Assembly: GCA_003864495.1 (NCBI GenBank)
Contig: ML133420.1
Location: forward strand, 3,249,852-3,313,851
DNA length: 64,000 nucleotides
Source of the DNA: Nemopilema nomurai
Taxonomy: Eukaryota; Cnidaria; Scyphozoa; Rhizostomeae; Rhizostomatidae
Direction: 5' to 3'
The position numbers and the translations under genes are program-made. Shown here piece by piece: positions 1 through 13,800 of the stretch; the first letter of the stretch is position 1, and each line of letters begins with the position of its first letter. Under the pieces are notes generated by a model that did no database searches, was not told the origin of the DNA, and saw nothing but the letters and a program-made list of their open reading frames with translations.

Positions 1-3000
1 CAGCAGAGCCCCCCCGTCGTAGTATCCACCCTTCCCGCACTTTACGTTGGATTTTGCGGCCTGATGACGTACAAGATTCCGCCAAACACTTTTAGCGATA
101 AGGAAGACGGGAACTCTTTGAGGCTCAAATTGCTTCATGCGGACGGCACTGCATTACGAGATAACTATTGGCTACACTTTGATGAAAGCAAACGGGAAGT
201 GGGGGCGATTCTCACTGCAGACCAGGCAACGCCTAGCTTTCCAAAGCAGCATGTGTTTATTCTAGTAGCTACAGATTCAGGCAACCTTTCGGTCAATACA
301 ACCTTGAAAGTCAACATCAATGGCTCACAATCTCCATACAGCCACTCATTCTCTATTCAAGCAAAGTATTCGTCTGGGTCAGTTAAGGGATTGCTCTACC
401 AATTTTCAAAGCGGATGCAAGAGTACTTTGGGGATCGGGTACCAACATTTCAAGCTTTGAAAATGACTCAGGCATTAGGACAAAAGCTGATCATCACCTG
501 GTCAAACTGTACATTGAGGTATGACCCGTGCGATGTGCTCAAAATCAAACAAATCAAATCAAAACTTCTTTCGTTCCCCGGTGCTCCGAGAAGTGAATTT
601 GTACAGGCAATGCAGCCAGCGTTTACAGAATTATTCATCTCTGACGCAAACAGTGGTCCTTGCTCATCGGACGATCCGCCAAGGCTTGTAGTACCATTCG
701 GCCCGATCTCTGTCACGCCCTGCCAGACTTACAAAGCAAAGATCCCTGCAGGGACATTTACAGACAAGGAGCAAGGTGATACCCGCAATTTGGACCTAAA
801 GCTTACAGGCAATAATTTTCATTGGGTTTCCTTTGACAGTGCCAAGCAAGAGATTTCAGTGCTTGTGACGAACCACATAGCCTCCTCTGCTTCTTCGAAT
901 TCAGTGAAGTTGACCTTGACAGCAACTGATTTGAACCTGAGATCCGCAGAGCAGGAAGTTGTCGTCAATATAGTACAGGATGCTAATACTGCCACGCATC
1001 AGATTACAATGCAATATGGCCTAACCTCGCTGGCTAATGGTCGTAATTTTGTTTCATTGTACAGTGTGATGAGACAGAACATTACAGATTACTTTAGTGT
1101 CGCGACGAATTTGCTATCCACGGTTGAGTTCAATTCCTTGCCTACGGACGTTACCACGGATGCAATCATGAAAGCCGAGTGGAGTAGCTGCTCATTGCAG
1201 AGAGCCATCTGTGATCAGTCAGAGACAACAGCCCTGGCTCAAATGGTAACATCAAATGGAGCTGTCAATGAGGCGTTTAGTGCTGCACTGAAGCCTTACT
1301 TCAACGTCACTGCCGCCGCGGCCACACTAAAAGGAGGCTGCAAAGGAATGAACACTTTGCCGATCGTGCAAAGCCCATTGCCTATCATAAACATCAGTTA
1401 CTGTGGCTACGTGGAATTCCAGGTTCCTGATAATACATTTCACGACGCAATCGATGGATCGACTAGATCATTGGTCTTAACGTTTCTCAATGCTACGAGC
1501 CAGCCACCTACTGAGAAATGGGTTGAATTTGACTCCAAGTCGCAGAAATTTCTCGTGGTTCTTGATAACAACGCCATTGCAGGAAAAGACTTTCCTAATA
1601 CATTACAGTTCACACTCAAAGCAACAACAAAGCGAGGATTGACTGTCACCGACAAAGTGCGCTTTCATTTACAACACACTTACCCAAATGCTAGCTTCCT
1701 TATAAAGGTCAACTTTGCATGGATAGCACCAAACCCTCCTACTAGAAACAGCATTTTGAAAACCGTCATGAACAGGCTTGGAAGCTATCTAGGAGGGAAT
1801 CCCAGCTTAGCAGAAGTCAAGCAAGAACCTCTAAGCTCTTACCCATACTTCGTACTGAAGACCGCAAACTGTTCCATGCAATATTCACCCTGCGACAAAA
1901 ATGCCCTTGATGCGATTATATCCAAGATACACAACAAGCACGGTCTTGTCCCAGCCTTTAGGTCAGCAGTAGGTGCTTCTGATATTCACATTACTTACGT
2001 CCAAACAGCTAAAGTTGGTCCTTGTCAAGTACGAAATACGCCACCGGTAGTTCTAATGGTACCCGGTAAGATCCAAGTCGGACCCTGTTCTGATTTCAAT
2101 TACACGTTGCCCGAGAACACATTTCAAGATGAGGAGGACAGCGTGCTACAGCTATCGGTGACAAAAGTAAACGGAATCGCAGTGAGTGGGAATTACAGGT
2201 GGCTACGAATCGTGTCAGCTGAACGCGTACTCTTCGGAATTGTCACCAATAAGATCCTTTCGGAGCAGCCAGTACAGGGATACAATGTAACCATTCGGGG
2301 AACTGACAGTGGAGGACTCTTCGCAGAGACCTATATGATAGTGCAAGTTATTGGCCAATTACCACAGGACTATTACCAGTTTAGCATTGAGCTAAACACT
2401 ACAACGGTTGGTGAGCAATTCATGGAGGAGCGCGAAGTGATAAGAACTCTGAATTGGCATTTCAAGGCTAACTTCACAAACGTCATTTCCTACTCTCGAT
2501 CAGCAACGGCATCTAATCGGTTTAGCATCAGAAGCGGCATTTGTACGTTATCAAGGAGGTGCGACGAGACAGCAGCTGCAAGCGTATTTCAGAAAATAAG
2601 AACTTCGCAAGGCAATGTGCCAGCAGAGTTGCAATCCGTGTTTTCGTACAGATATCACGTGATTTCGACCACAGTCCATCGAGCTGCCATTTGCCAGCAG
2701 CCCATCAATCCGCCCGTTGCATCAATTGCGACCTGGACAATTCCGGTCTCTTATTGTGGCGGATTCAACGCTCTTATACCGGACGGGCTATTCCGCGACA
2801 ACGAGGACGGAAACACTAGAGCTCTGTCCTTGGACCTTTACGCGGACAGTCGCAAACAGCTTCCTGCTGACTACTGGGTGCAGCTTAACAAGACATCGCA
2901 AACCGTCTATGGCTGGCCGACTCGCGCGATTTCCTTGAACTATTCTACAACAAATGCATTGGTGTTAGTAGCAACGGACAAAACAGGCCAGGAGGGGTCA

Positions 3001-6000
3001 GTCAGAGTTCAATTCTCTTTCGCGGTTCACGAAGAGCCAAAGTATATTTACAAACTGGTTTATCAGGCAAACAGAAAGTATGCCAAAACAATTGATGAAA
3101 TAAAAGATTTTTCTCAGCAGATGCAACACTACCTAAAGGATGGTTCTTCAACAAGTGTGGGTCTCATTTTGCATTCAGAGCCTCTTTCGGGCTCCCACTA
3201 CTTCCATTACGCAAACTGCTCTGTTTCGTACAGTCCTTGTGACAAAGCACGACTGAATAACATCCAACGCCTTCTACTGACGTCAACAAACATTCCTGTG
3301 CAGCAGTTCAACCAAGCAATGCATGGCTTCTCCATTCAGTACGGATCGGTCAAACTCTTGAGCCCGTGCAGCGACAGCAGTGTTCACCCGCCTTCCGTGA
3401 CGTCACGAATTGCTAACCTGAACATTTCCTTGTGTGGATTCTTCTCTTTCAGAATTCCTGCAAACACGTTCTATGACACAGAGGATGGTGACACGAGAAA
3501 GCTTATTCTCTCGCTAGCTGATGCTAGTAATCAAGGCTTGTCAAAGAACCACTGGCTGCAGTTTAATGCAACCACCCAAACAGTAGAGGCAATTGCAACG
3601 GCAAGCCTTGCCCTGTCCCAGACGTCCAGTGGGCGCGCTTTCATATTGACCGCTACAGACAGCTCTAGTCTATCTGCTTCGAATAAATTCGACACAGTAA
3701 TCACAGGCCCTGCACAAATTTTCAAAGACTGCCAAATACAGATTACCTTTGACGCCGCTGTCTCCTTAAGCAGCAACAGCAACAACATGCTGGTAGAGAG
3801 AGTCATGAAGGGTCTAAGAACCTACTTTTCTTTGAGTTCCACCGAAATCGCCATTGTAGACTTCATTCGCCATTCAAATTCCCAATTTACAGTTTCTTGG
3901 AGCTATTGTTCTGGAGACTATGGTTATGTCTCGACTAGATCTACAGTTGGGTCATCGATTGATTACGTTGGGTTAGTTAGCAAAGTTTTGGTAGTGATGT
4001 TCCAGTCAGATAGAAAAGCCGTCAAGGCTGGGTTTTTGTCAGCATTTGAACAGCTGACTGTTGTATCGGCAAAAACTGCTTTTACCGGTGTCTGCAAAAA
4101 CATACCACCAATTTTGACATCGATAAAAAGCGTGAAAATTCCAGTGGATAATTGCGGGTATAAAGTCGAACCCATTCTTTCAAGCTGGTTCTACGACTAT
4201 GAGGACGGAAGCACCTTTGACCTGACCCTTGATTTATTAAACAGTGCTAACAGAACAGTGCATGTGGACAGCTGGCTGACAATTGACTTGACCAGCAGGA
4301 GCTTGCTGGTAAGCTTAAGGGATACGCAGAGAAAGCAGCTGCAAACAGAATATACTTTCTACCTACGAGCAACTGACAAGGCTGGAAAGAGTGCATTCCT
4401 TCCAATAAACATTGCCAAATTGTCGCCAACGACGACAAAGTCTCCTTTCAGTATCACATTTGAATACACCCTGCCAGTGTCGCACTTTCGAACTCCTTAC
4501 GTCAATGAAAGCATTGTGCTAAGTGACATAACAGCCAGGCTCTATGGCCTAACCAATGGCAGAAACATAATAACAAGTCAGTATGGATCGCAGTCGGCTC
4601 CCGCAGAAACCCGCACTTTCACGTGGGTGCCATGCAGCTTCCAATCGTGCAGTGGCTCTTCTGTTCTTCAGCTAACAAAGCAACTCTTCGACTCATCGAA
4701 ATTGACCGCCCAGACATTTAGGACATCATACCTTCCAACATTCTCCTTCAAAAGGGCCTATTTCTCATCATCTTGCTTTGCCCCAGGCTTACCCCCGGCA
4801 ACCCTAAATGGCGCCCTGGAACTTAACGTATCGATGTGCTCTCCATTAAGGTACGCGCTGCCTGTGTCTTCCTTTGTGGACAGCAGCGACGGGGAGATGC
4901 CGAACATGCAAATACGGTTGCTGGATGAAAACAAGCGTGAACTTCCTCAAAGCTCCTGGATTCGGCTAAACACTGCCAGTTTGGAGGTTTTTGCAATCTT
5001 TCAAAGCTCACAAGTAACAACAAACAGCCACGCTGTGTCCGCTTCGACGACTAGCTTTGTTCCCATTTCAAAAACATTTCACTTCAACTTGGAGGCAAAA
5101 AACAGTCGAGGAGTAACAGCATATAAACCATTGCGAGTGAATGTTCTTGATTATCCGTACACGGCCGATTGCTATGCAACTTTAAATGTAACGAGAAGCT
5201 TTGGAAATGCAAACACAGCCGAACTTGATGTCCTTTTTCGCCTTGTTAATGCCATAAGCAGTTTCTTTAAAGATGCGAGGATAAAAGTGAGGAAGTTTCA
5301 GAAGCTGTCAACTTTTTCATACACGCTTGTATTTAGCAACTGTTCTTTTGTGTTTGCAACCATGAAAGAAGCGAAGTGGGGCTTATCGGAAACACACCGG
5401 CTTGCAATACAAACAGTTTTTGCACAAATGGTTCAAAGTAACGGAAATGCCACTGTCTCCTTTGCTAACTCACTGGAATCAAGTGGCTTTTCGCTCACAG
5501 GGATCAGTACAAGCTACAGCTGCATCGAGACAGCGCCTTATTCAAAGGTAGCCAAACTCAGACCCTACGCATTCCTTTGCCAAAATTTCAACGACCCACT
5601 GTCAGTTGATCTGTTTAATGATGAACGAGATGGCACAAACCTCCAACTGTCTCTTCGGTACCTTAATGGCATTGTGGTTTCCCCTGATGAATGGGTTCAA
5701 CTGGACCCCGTGCAAAGAGTCGTGTACGGGGCCACCACTGACATGGTCAAGAGAAACATTCCCTCGTTCGACGGCTACTCCTACCTCTTGTCAGCCACAG
5801 ATTCGTCGGGACGCACAGCAAACATTTCATACATCATCAAGATTGCTAGCGCCGCCCCGATCCAAGACGTCAGATTCGTGTTGGGATTCGAGAGTACATT
5901 CACTGTTTACAGCAGAACAGCGGACATTCTGGTCAACGTGACGAGCAAATTAGCAAGGTATATAGACGGTAAAAGCAATGGAGCAAATGTCGTCATCTAC

Positions 6001-9000
6001 TCATATGATGCCATCAATCTGATCACCTTTGAGTTGTGTACCTTCCAATGTACACCAACCATGATGAACACTGTTCTTCAAAAGCTCCAAAAACAGATTT
6101 TCAAACCGCTACCTAGTCCCGCATTCATTGCAGCCATGGGACCAGAAATAGTTCCTCGTTATATTTTTGTCAACGGGCCTAAATGTGTTGAGACCACAAT
6201 TGTAACTGTCTTCGTCAACCATTTGCTTATATCGAACCAGCCAATCTGTGGCTTCCTGAATTACAGCATACCTGAAAATGCGTTTGGATCGTCCCTGGGT
6301 GAAACTACACGGGACCTTATTTTGACTATGTATACCAATGATGGCAAGGTAATACTACAGGATTCAGTGATACACTTCCACCAGGACCTTCAGACCATTC
6401 ATGGCGTGGCGATATACTCGCACCTTTCGTCAACATTGACTTATACCCTAACCGCTGCTAGCTCCCGTTCGACCTCTGTCGTCACAACAAGCCTGCGCTT
6501 GAACTTCCCTGATTACGTCACATTCAGCAAAACCGAGTCCAGACTTTGCACGTTCACCGTTTCACTGAGAACGAGGCTCAACCCGGCCGTATCCGATGTT
6601 TACATTCTTCGCCAGTTTATGTCAAAAGTCGCGACATTCTTCAAAAGTGAGGTTCAACAAATACAGATTGTATCCTATTCCAGAAGCACTACGTATCCCA
6701 TAAGTCTAACCGTAAAGTTTTCCAATTGCACTTGGCTGCATCTTCTTCAAAGCGCCACTACCCGCGGAACATACTACCAACGAGTGGAGACTTCCCTTCG
6801 TCTTGTGTTTCAGTACAGCGGAACAACGATCGTTGGTATCACCAGTAGCTTCAGGAGTGCCTTCCTCCCAGACTTCACAGTAGATACTGTCGTCATCAAC
6901 GCAACTACCTGTGTACCACCACCCGACCGGCCTCCAAGCTCGAGGAAGCTCAACCCAATCGAAGTTGCTCCATGTGGTGAATTCAATTATGTAATACCAA
7001 GCGATCTATTTAGCGATGAAGATGGAAATACCAGGCAGCTCAGACTTCAGGTTTTAATGCAGGATGGCTCGGTACTTCCAACAACCAGCTGGATAATTTT
7101 CGATAATTTGACGCAAACTGTATCAGGTCTTCCGCTAAACCAAACATTGGTGGAGCAGCCAAGTGGAGGCTACAGATATAGCATCAAGGCCAGTGACAAG
7201 TTAGGCCAAGCTGCTTATGTTACCATGACGATCAAGATCAAAGGAGCTCCGTATCAGATGTACAATGACATAGGGCTGCATCTATTCTACGCAAATACTT
7301 TGAAAAGCCCTTACCAGATGTATCACATCCTAGCGTTCACGCGAAAGGTTTCTACGTACCTAGGGGACAGCAAAAACAGAGTGCGCATTATGTCTATGAC
7401 AGTAACTCCGGGGTCAATTTCAATGAGCTTGGTCAACTGTACGCCTTGCAACCCAATGAACATCATTAAGTACGTCGTCTTGTTCATAGCTAAAAGTGTC
7501 TTCAATTTGTATATGCGTCCTGAATTTCCCGAGGAATATAGTCTGCAGCCAGAAGGAAGGTGCTTGCCCGGAGACGATGGATACAACAACATAACCGACG
7601 GGCAAATTCATGACGTCACCTTCTGCAACCGCAACCGCATCAACTTCATGCAGCTCAATGGAGTCAATCAGTTGCCATCGGATACTAAGGTCATCGTCAG
7701 GAACGCAACAGCGGGCCCTCTGCCTGTCGACTCGTGGTTTTGGTTCAATGAAAGCTCTTCGGTTTTGGAAGCTTTTCCCAGTAAGACGGCTTGGCTGAAC
7801 CAAAACATAAACGGCACCTTCTTCACCTGGACCACTAGCTTGATTTCCACTGGAGAAAGGACTGGATCCTTCTACAAAGATGCCCTGCGCATTGTTGGAT
7901 CGCCGCCCTCTAACAGCTTGCAATACACTGCAAAGTTCACCGCCACAACAACAGCCACACGTGTTGACGCATACTATGTGAGTCTGGTTTTTGACTTACT
8001 AGGCCGGCATTTGGGCAGGCAAGACTTGCAATTCGTGTCGCTTTCACGCACCCTGGGAAGCATATTCACGTTCGAACTCAAGTTTCAAATTTGTGGCCTA
8101 CCGACTGACTGCACAGATACCTCCATGAAGAAACTCAACGCCAGGATTTTTGCGTCGCCAGGGAACCTGAGGTCGGACTTCAAGAATATATTTCCCAGCA
8201 CGTTAAGTATTGTCTCAATGTCAGACAACTGCAAAGATCAACCTCCAGAAATCCTTATACCAAATTTAAACTTGACGATACCGATTTGTGGATTGTACCG
8301 ATATAAGATACCTCAAAGCTTCGCAAGGGACGCAGAGGATGGGAACTTAGAGAATTTGACCATTTATCTAAGAACAACGGACAACAAGGTTTTACCACGT
8401 GATTCGTGGATACAATTCAATGCAACGTCGAGAGAGGTCTATGCACTGCCAGTGGAACATGTCATACGAACACAGCCAGTGACTGGATGGGCATTTCTAT
8501 TGGTTGTTGAAGACAAAGGCGGAAAACAGGCGCAGACACCCTTAAATGTCCACGTGACAGAAGATAAACCAATCTACTACCAGCTCTCGATGTCCTTCCG
8601 TACCGTAAATACAGACGTCAACTTGTCTTTTCTAGATATCCAAATAAAATTCCTCTCCATGTTGTCAGCATTTCTTCAAGATGAGGGATTGTCAAGTTAT
8701 AGAGTTCTGGCTTTTTCAAAAACTGTAACATATGGTCCTAGGTCAGAAATATTTTTCATTCGTTTTGGAAATTGCTCTGTGCAAAGAGATGTATGCATCA
8801 CGAGTCATAGCAACTTGACATCATCACAGTCAAGTGTTCTTACCGGCTTTGCAAACGTAAACAGCGATTTTTACAAGCACATGGCGAATTCATTTTTGAT
8901 TACATCTGTTAAGAATGAGACAAGCTATAGAATCGACACGGGCCCGAGGCTGATTAGCACAATGAATGTCGTAAGGATGGACTCTTGTGGGATGTTCGTG

Positions 9001-10866
9001 GAAAGAATACCTGCTGGTGTATTCTACGACCAAGATCAGCAGGATAATCTCACGATGAAGTTGACATTTGAGAATAAGACTATTCCAGACACGACTTTTT
9101 GGATGCAGCTCATCAATAATCGCCTCTACATTATACCGAAAGGGAATGAACAGACAGCCTTGTACCGCATGCGATTAATTGCCGTCGACAAGTGCAGTAC
9201 GGAGGCTAGTACCTCTATCTCTGTTGCTTTCACAAGTAAAACACAACAGCCGGCTCACTAAATCGAAATCACGACAAAGCAAAATTGGCTTACGCATGGA
9301 GTATTGTACACTTCGCAGTTGAAGGACGCACTAAAGACGCTTTTCGGTGACTCTGTTTGGCATACGCGAATTACGTATTATCGAATAGATGGACCAAATC
9401 TTGTCTTGCGTTGGACCAACTGCTCCATCTTGTGTGACCAGGCCGCCATTTCAAATTTCAGAAACAAACTTTTCCTGGCTTTTGATAATATCAACCCATC
9501 GTTTCTCTCACTTCTGAATTTTCCGGTTTTAAACATGACGAGTATTTGGCAAACAAATTGCACCAAGCCAAAGTCGTCGAAACCAGTGGCAAACAGAAGC
9601 ATTTCGATCGAGGTACCCCTATGTACAAATTTGAATTTCACTGTTCCTGCAAATACATTCTATGATCCAGAAGATGGCAACACGAGAAATCTACAAATCT
9701 CCTTACTTACCGAGGCAGGGAATGCCGTTAGCTTAAAAGACTGGGTCCAACTGGATCCGCAAAGGCAGCTTTTGTACGGGTATCCACGATTCAACGGCAG
9801 CTTGCCATTCCAAAGAGCCTTCAAATATCGCATGGCCGCCACCGACCAGCATGGCTACTCCACTTGGACTCCGCTTCTGATTACAATAACTGGTAGCCCG
9901 CCAGTCATAACGTATAAGCTCACTTTGACAGGTACAACAACATTTCCCAAATCAACACCTCTTGTGTACCAGGAAGTCAGGCTTATACAGCGTGTTGGAA
10001 GTTTCTTCAATGACTTCGCAATCAACGATGTTTCATACTTGCTGATTGGAGACCAGTATCAATTCTCTTGGAGCTTCTGTCGCATGCGAACTGATTCTTG
10101 CGACTGCCAGCGCGTTAAGAAGATCAATGAAGAGTTGTCGAACCTGCAGAGACTAAAACAACACGTGGAGCCGGAGTTCACAGTCACAAATGACGTCAAA
10201 GGAGAATCACACGGGATCTGCCTGAATACACGCAGACCTGAGTTACGCCGGGACACAAGTGAGATCGCTTTAACCACAGGACAGTACTTTTCCTATGTCA
10301 TTGAATATGACAAGTTTTATGACTTTGAAGATGGGTATACGAGGAATTTGACACTCTTCCTGTCGCATAAAGATCGCAGTGGACTACCCGATTCCCACTG
10401 GATGAAGATTCAGAATTTCACCATTTGCGGTCTGCTTTCATTATCAGAAGCCTGGCGGTCAGGATTGATGACGTCATCATCAGTTGAGTACACAACAAAC
10501 GCAAGAGACAGCTGTGGGTTGGTAGCTGGAGATTCCTTCATTGTCAGAGTGAGTATGGCAGTCTCGCACTTGACGTTCAAGATCACTGTATTCCTGAGGC
10601 AACCATTCGGAGGAAAGTGCTCGAGAATGAATGCGTTTATGAAGAAGATATCAACTTTCATTGACACTCCGGTATCTTACATATATGTTTACAATTACTC
10701 AACAAACACTGAATTGCAAAACACTTCTTCCGTCGTTTGGGGCCTGCGCAATATCACAGAAACAAACTGCAATAACGAAACGGTTCGAAAACTGCAAGAG
10801 AGGTTTCTGTATGAAAATGGGACGGTTAAGACGGTGTTTAACAACCATATGCAGCCGGAGTTTGAG
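1..10866 (+). repeat. 16 tandem dystroglycan-type modules in one giant exon
   Basis: The start of each cadherin-like domain is marked by a Cys codon at 55, 721, 1402, 2086, 2755, 3433, 4153, 4837, 5578, 6247, 6973, 7624, 8287, 8986 and 9622. In the sixteenth unit a Thr codon (10276) takes its place. Spacing runs from 636 to 741 bases, about 212-247 residues. The D-x-E-DG-x-T-R signature is clear in units 1, 5, 6, 11, 15 and 16 and degenerate in 8, 9, 12 and 14. Each SEA-like half carries a W/L-x-x-C and a second Cys about 7-9 residues later, absent from vertebrate dystroglycan as I recall it. No intron interrupts more than 10.8 kb. The donor is GTAAAA after a Phe-Glu pair at 10866. Confidence 0.85.
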
Positions 10867-13800
10867 GTAAAATTTGATTCTTAATTCCATAAATATTTTG
10901 GTTGTATTTGGTAAAAAAGAGTTCTAGGTATAACAAGTTGCATGATACAAGTTCTTCTTCGTTATTTGATAGCAGCTATGAAGCCACGCTAACTCCATTT
11001 CAACTTTCTTCCATTCGATATTGTTGTTGTACAGCTATTAATAGTCTATTTAGAGACCTATGTATATTGGCCATGACGTATTCAAAATGAATTTATTTAC
11101 TCTTAAAATCATCAGACGAGTTTGCAAAGCAGAATCGACGCATACCTAATTTTCAAGTGGCTTATGTTTTTCATAGGTATTGGGTGTCAGCGGTCACAGT
11201 TCAGAGGCATGCGCTAACAGCACAGTCGTCATACCGCCAGGAGGCGGCGGTGAATTTCCATGGTGGATTTTGATATTGATTCTAATATTGATACTGCTTC
11301 TACTGCTTTGCTGGCTGTGTTGGATATGCATCCCCCGTTGCTGCCCAGCCTGCTGCATGAAGTGCTGTGGCGGAGTCTGCGCTAAATGCTGCGGGAAGTG
11401 TTGCCTACCAGGGGGTAAATACAGCTCGCTGGACGATGAAGATGCTGAAGGTATTTTTGATAGATGAATTTGTCATAACAGAGTAAGACGCTATGTTAAA
11501 TCGAATCGTTTCTGCACCCCCCCTCCCTTCTCTTTGCCCCAGTTTATTTTCTAACGCATTTTTAAACGCAATTTTCAGGATTACCAAAAGACCCGGATGG
11601 AAATCGAACAGATGGAAAAGATAACGATGGGGAGGAGGATGAAACAATGTTGTTCCCTCCACCATATCTTGTTCCAGATGATCCAAAGGGACAAAACTTT
11701 GGCTTTGAACGAGACGGACCGGATGACGATGGTCCGGACAACAACAGTCCGGATGACTCCCCCGGTGGCAATTGGAAACCGGACGATGATGGCGGTGCAA
11801 ATGAAGACGGCTCGGATGAGTCCTCTGGCTTCCGAGAAGAGGTTGCTGATAGGTCTGATTACGAGGCTCAGGCAGAGTCCCTGGATTCGGGGGTCATTGA
11901 GCAGGAAATGCAACAGGAAGAGCTTGAGCTTGCTGAAAACATTCCTAATAAACCAGGGCTGATAGACATCCCCCCAATGTATTCCGTCAAGAAACGAGAG
12001 AGTAGCCAAAGGGAGGATGACGACCTATTCGCAGATGTGTTGGCAGAAGCAAGACGAGGCTCCGACGATGCAGGGGGGTTCCGGCAGAACATGGGAATTG
12101 AAAACGATGGCAGTGACATCATTCATTCAGAAAGAGGTGCACGTGACATCGTGGGAAGCGACGATGTCTTTCATAGTGCGCACTATGAAAACATTCGTGA
12201 AGGGGAAAGAGAGCAGGGATTGGACGAATACCGTACTCTGCCGATGACCATGAGTGACAGTCGCCTTCTAGTGGATGAACAGATGCTAATGAGTGCAGAG
12301 AAGGAAGAACACTTTCGGAGTGATGCTGATCTACAAAATGGTCACCAAACAAATGAATACGGGGGGCCAACGCACCACAGGTTTGCTGCTGATTTGCACC
12401 GTAGCGAAGAAGGCGTTGAATCTAGGGAACAATTCGAATGGTCAAGAACCGATGATGAAGAACTTCGCCAAAGGGAGGAATCAGGTTTCGACGAGACCAG
12501 AATTACCGAAGGGCTGGCTTTACCAAAACGCCCTGGTGGTGGAGATGTGTTGTATGATGGTGAATATGGCGGAGGGGAAATGACTGAATATTACAGAGAG
12601 AATGAGATTCGAAGATCCTCGCAATCCTTTACAAATTTGAACAGGAATGAAAGGTTTTCAGAAACAACTGAGCGGCAACTGCCCCCTTCACCGTTCTACA
12701 TGCCAGTCAACGTGACGAAATCGGTAGAGCTAACCCTGCCAAGGAAGACATTCGAAGCTTTGCAAGGCCAAGATGAGGAGGAAGGCCTATATATGAGAGA
12801 TAAGAACAAACGCCGGGGAAGCATCCCTGTTGTTGTTGACGGACCGTTTGGAAAGGAAATGAAGGAAATCAGACTCACGGGGGTAGATTCAAATGCCAAT
12901 GTTAGAACTATCAGGAAATCTAGCTCCTCTACTCACATTAATGAATCTATAGACCAAGAAGCACAGATGGTGCTACCCAGTGCTCCAGGAGCTGTGCGAA
13001 GAACTTTCAGCGAATCGGACCTCCTAGACACACGTTCGATAGACAATGGGCGGCTTCTTCGATCGGACCGTGGTATCGTGCGTAACAGTTTTCTAGTCGA
13101 CGGATACTCTATAGGTCGTCCAGATGGAAGTGGAAGGTTTCTAACAGAAAGCGATCTTCCTCGTCGCACCCTTGATAACTCGTCGACTTCGTACGCGGTC
13201 CATGCAGTAGAGGGAGAGACCACAAGGCAACAAGTGGTAAGTGTTCTTCAGCCCCTGCTTAGCTATGCTACAAACCTGCATTATTTCACTCCCCACTGGG
13301 GAGTCCCCAGGCTTTTGTTGCATCATCGCTTTGCGCGATAGCTAGTGGTAGAGGACCCTTGTTGATCACCCATACGAGGGTTGTTAGTCGATTAGGGTGT
13401 TTATTGCATAGCAATTCCCATGTAACTTGCCCAAAAACAGAACCCCTTACATCACAAGGCCTTATTTCTGCTGTCTTGCTCTGCCAATAACCCAATGCTT
13501 CTCTAACCTTGTAGGTTAATGAAAGAAAAAATGCCTCTAGAAGTTCAATGGACCCTGTTGCAGATTTTCCAAAGCAGCAGACGCTGAGCATGCGATCCTC
13601 TGAGCGTTACACCAATGGAAATTCCATCCAGGAGCATGAATTCAAATCTTTCAGGTATGAACTTCTTATCTGCATGAACTGCTAGAAGCATTTGATATTT
13701 TTGGCAAAGTGACGTCACAGTTAATCAGATTTTTAAATTTCTGCCTTTACTCGATGACAGAAAAGTCCTACATTGCTACATCTTGCTATGACTTGAATAT

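Noticed and set aside
7420..7923. 167-codon minus-strand open frame
   Set aside because: Antisense shadow of the dystroglycan-like exon.
9236..9279. Mini-intron removing the TAA at 9259
   Set aside because: 44 bases, wrong phase for the downstream frame, and no pyrimidine tract.
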